This document shows, piece by piece, positions 50,688 to 52,248 of a DNA stretch of 52,248 nt (position 1 is the first letter of the stretch; each line of letters starts with the position of its first letter). The DNA is from Deltaproteobacteria bacterium. GTDB lineage: Bacteria; Desulfobacterota; Desulfovibrionia; Desulfovibrionales; Desulfovibrionaceae. The stretch is taken from NCBI GenBank assembly GCA_031275645.1, contig JAISOL010000067.1, forward strand, positions 1 to 52,248, in the 5' to 3' direction. The position numbers and the translations under genes are program-made. Under the pieces are notes generated by a model, which worked only from the letters and a program-made list of their open reading frames with translations, did no database searches and was not told the origin of the DNA.

Positions 50688-51341
50688 ATGTCCGTTAATT
50701 CCATCAATGCCTATCATATGTCCCTGACCGACTTTATCGCCACGCCGGCGGAAGAGGATGAAAACAGCCCCCGGAGCTCCCTGTTGACCCAGTCGGCCCG
50801 CAACAGCGCCTATGCCGCCTACGGAGCGGACTTGCTGAGCGGGCCGGGGCAGGAGGCCATGAAACGGGCGCTGGAGGAGCTGCAAAGCAGGAGCGGCGGC
50901 CCGGTCACCTTTGAGCGGGTACGGGAATACCGCGCCGAGCTGGAAAAAAATTTCACCCTCCAGGTGCAGGGCGGCCTGTTCCTGCTGGGGGTCACGGAAT
51001 GCGATGACTTCCAGCTGGCGGCCACGCCGGAAGGAGAAATCGAAATTCTCAGCCAGGAGCCGGCGCTGAAAGAGAAGTTGGAAACCCTGTTCGCGGAAAA
51101 CCCGGAACTGAAAGAGCAGTTCCTGTATATCCAGGCTCTGGGCAATATTGAAAGAGCCGGGCAAAGCCTCTCTCCCCGCCTGCGGCAGCAGGCGGCCCTG
51201 GCCGATCTGGGCGCCCAGGCCGTGAACATTTTTATGGAAGCCGCTTCCAGCAAGGGCGCGGGCTACAGTTCCCTGCTGGGCAATTTCAACGGCGCCGAAG
51301 GCAGCATGCAGTTCCTGCTGGGCGCGAACCTGACTGTTTAA
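50688..51341 (+). CDS. Uncharacterised 217-residue protein under sigma-54 control
   Basis: I do not recognise this soluble, mainly helical protein. It begins MSVNSINAYHMSLTDFIATP, has a repeat-like helical core (LEKNFTLQVQGGLFLLGVTE; LKEKLETLFAENPELKEQFL; IQALGNIERAGQSLSPRLRQ) and no signal peptide or membrane helix. The frame opens at 50571, but ATG at 50688 with GGAGG upstream is the clear start. It stands alone next to the AT-rich block. The sigma-54 promoter hints at motility or nitrogen control. Confidence 0.8.
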   Translation: MSVNSINAYHMSLTDFIATPAEEDENSPRSSLLTQSARNSAYAAYGADLLSGPGQEAMKRALEELQSRSGGPVTFERVREYRAELEKNFTLQVQGGLFLLGVTECDDFQLAATPEGEIEILSQEPALKEKLETLFAENPELKEQFLYIQALGNIERAGQSLSPRLRQQAALADLGAQAVNIFMEAASSKGAGYSSLLGNFNGAEGSMQFLLGANLTV

Positions 51342-51512
51342 AGAATTTTGCTCTGTTATACAATCTAGTATACCTGTCTCCGAAAATAATATCAAACAAT
51401 TTCAATAACATTGTCATTTTATAAAAATTCTGCTATCTCCTGACCAACAGGAGAGTGTAACCATGAATCCTTCCACTGCTTCTTAAATGGGTTGAAGACA
51501 GATCTCATTACA

Positions 51513-51737
51513 TTAGCAAGAGTCCTTATCTCTAGAAGTATAACCAGGAAAATATTTGTCAAGAAATGTTTTCAAATCAGATTTAAATTCTTCTGCATTA
51601 TCTATCATTAGTCTGTAAGGGATAAAAATACCATTTTTGAGTCAAGTAGTTTTCTTTTGAAAATAATCTGTACATACTCCATCTGAAATATCTATAGGTT
51701 GTCTTGTCTTATTTTCATTTATGTTTCTTTTCAGCAT
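51513..51737 (-). CDS. Small AT-rich reading frame, continuous only if UGA is read as an amino acid (B)
   Basis: ATG at 51737 follows GAGGA by ten bases. The frame runs 74 codons to TAA at 51515-51513, with one internal TGA at 51644-51642 (KKTT-TGA-LKNGIFIPYRLM). Codons are strongly A/T-ending; there is no TGG. I do not recognise the protein (NAEEFKSDLKTFLDKYFPGY near its end). In the standard code it would stop after 31 residues. Confidence 0.5.
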
Positions 51738-51747
51738 AATAAATTTA

Positions 51748-51783
51748 TCCTCTATCAAAACGTTTTTATGTACATTCCTAAAA
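51748..51783 (-). repeat. 36-base direct repeat, copy B, covering the leader and ribosome site
   Basis: Identical to 52060-52095. It contains the palindrome AAAACGTTTT (51757-51766) and ends, on the minus strand, with the GAGGA ribosome site of frame B. Confidence 0.9.
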
Positions 51784-51803
51784 ATAAATGATCCATTTTC
51801 AGA

Positions 51804-52049
51804 TTAATGTATTCCTAGTTTCTTTTCAAGTTCTTCAAAAATTTCATGAGTATCTTTATCCATAAGTCCGAGACTCAATAAAATGTGTTTTTTCAATTTT
51901 AACTTATATTCATCAGAATCGTTTCAAGTTCTATCACAAATTACAAAAATAAGATTAATTAGTAACTTTCTAGTTAGTATTAATTCTTTTCTTACATCAC
52001 TCATTCAATAAATTGGAAAGAAAATAACTCGTAAAACCTTTTTAAACAT
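51804..52049 (-). CDS. Small AT-rich reading frame, continuous only if UGA is read as an amino acid (A)
   Basis: ATG at 52049 has GAGGAG nine bases upstream. The frame has 81 sense codons to TAA at 51806-51804, with TGA at 52007-52005 (FFPIY-TGA-MSDVRKEL) and 51926-51924 (VICDRT-TGA-NDSDEYK). No TAG or other TAA occurs, though many would be expected by chance at this composition. The C-terminus (MDKDTHEIFEELEKKLGIH) looks like real protein. Under the standard code only short pieces would be made. Confidence 0.5.
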
Positions 52050-52059
52050 AAACTTTTTC

Positions 52060-52095
52060 TCCTCTATCAAAACGTTTTTATGTACATTCCTAAAA
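52060..52095 (-). repeat. 36-base direct repeat, copy A, covering the leader and ribosome site
   Basis: Identical to 51748-51783, with AAAACGTTTT at 52069-52078 and GAGGA ahead of frame A. The two copies sit at equal distance from their ATG codons within one base. Confidence 0.9.
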
Positions 52096-52136
52096 TAACT
52101 GAATATATTTATCCTAACAAAAGGAAAATATAGGCT

Positions 52137-52248
52137 CTAGTTGCGTTTAGTGTGTATTTTCCCTTTTATGATTGCCTGAAGCCAGTCTTGAGGTGAAATA
52201 AGGGGACATTCATGTAAGCGCCGCCAAGTGAGGTAGTTGGGCAGACGC
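52137..52248 (-). pseudogene. C-terminal part of an unrecognised frame at the right edge
   Basis: The minus frame is open from the window edge to TAG at 52139-52137, giving 36 residues (RLPNYLTWRRLHECPLISPQ, then DWLQAIIKGKIHTKRN). It is richer in GC than the AT-rich block and might be the end of a mobile-element gene, but I cannot name a family. Confidence 0.3.

Larger units (their letters stand above)
51342..52136. other. AT-rich block of foreign character
   Basis: From just after 51341 to about 52136 the base composition drops to roughly 30 percent GC, in strong contrast to the GC-rich rest. It holds two minus-strand frames with in-frame TGA (51513-51737 and 51804-52049), a 36-base direct repeat ahead of each, and a CTCCTG/CAGGAG hairpin at 51437-51453 which on the minus strand is followed at some distance by five T. 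No standard-code gene of useful length is present. Confidence 0.8.

Noticed and set aside
51437-51453. Terminator for the 217-residue gene on the plus strand
   Set aside because: The CTCCTG/CAGGAG hairpin lies about 95 bases past the stop and is not followed by T on the plus strand; it fits minus-strand transcripts better, and only weakly.
1-52248. tRNA or rRNA genes
   Set aside because: I looked in the gaps for cloverleaf-like arms and conserved T-loop sequence and saw none; a covariance-model scan would be needed to be sure.

Overview
The window looks like a chromosome segment of a sulfate-reducing deltaproteobacterium of the Desulfovibrionaceae type. The basis is the outer-membrane porin of the Desulfovibrio kind, an NfnAB transhydrogenase, the flgI-J-N-K-L-csrA-fliW order, and a complete chorismate operon that uses the archaeal-type entry (ADTH synthase plus dehydroquinate synthase II) instead of DAHP synthase. 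Most of it is GC-rich with dense operons, but several gene remnants and a very AT-rich block at the right end break the pattern. The species assignment is an inference; no rRNA or tRNA gene was seen.

Layout. 1-1396: a gene fragment at the edge, then a two-CCG-domain Fe-S protein. 1580-11276 (minus): an operon rpmI-rplT-pheS-pheT-merR-rpe-tkt-nfnA-nfnB (translation, pentose phosphates, electron bifurcation). 11393-21869 (minus): flagellar hook/filament genes flgI-flgJ-flgN-flgK-flgL, csrA, fliW and a large hybrid histidine kinase, with a probable sigma-54 promoter in front of flgI. 22.0-27.5 kb: an accessory stretch with a porin gene, three copies of an Rpn-type PD-(D/E)XK nuclease gene (one intact, two broken in different ways) and a glycosyltransferase. 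27.7-30.6 kb: a frameshifted DUF1266 gene, a DUF5713 gene, a membrane protein, an aldo/keto reductase and an aminotransferase remnant.

30.6-36.0 kb (plus) is the most interesting system: cysteine synthase, JAMM peptidase, ubiquitin-like sulfur carrier, MoeB/MoeZ-type activating enzyme with rhodanese, family 2A encapsulin shell protein, and a SufS-like cysteine desulfurase with an N-terminal cargo extension. The first four match the Mec/CysO/CysM/MoeZ thiocarboxylate route of actinobacteria; the last two form a sulfur-handling nanocompartment. Packed into one operon with overlapping genes behind a strong sigma-70-like promoter, they suggest that protein-thiocarboxylate cysteine chemistry and encapsulated desulfurase work together.

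35.96-43.67 kb (minus) is the aromatic operon ADTHS-DHQS II-CM/TyrA-aroA-aroK-aroC-aroDE. Its roughly 280-base leader holds a 35-residue peptide with six aromatic residues among seven, followed by a terminator hairpin and an exact 8-base antiterminator partner, so it is very probably controlled by Tyr/Phe-dependent attenuation. 43.7-45.0 kb is a graveyard of broken genes. 44.97-50.53 kb (minus) carries ybeZ, a 7TM-HD hydrolase, ybeY and a TerC/CBS protein. A sigma-54 promoter precedes an unrecognised 217-residue gene at 50.7-51.3 kb. The final 0.9 kb is AT-rich and holds two small minus-strand reading frames that are continuous only if UGA is read as an amino acid, each preceded by the same 36-base repeat.
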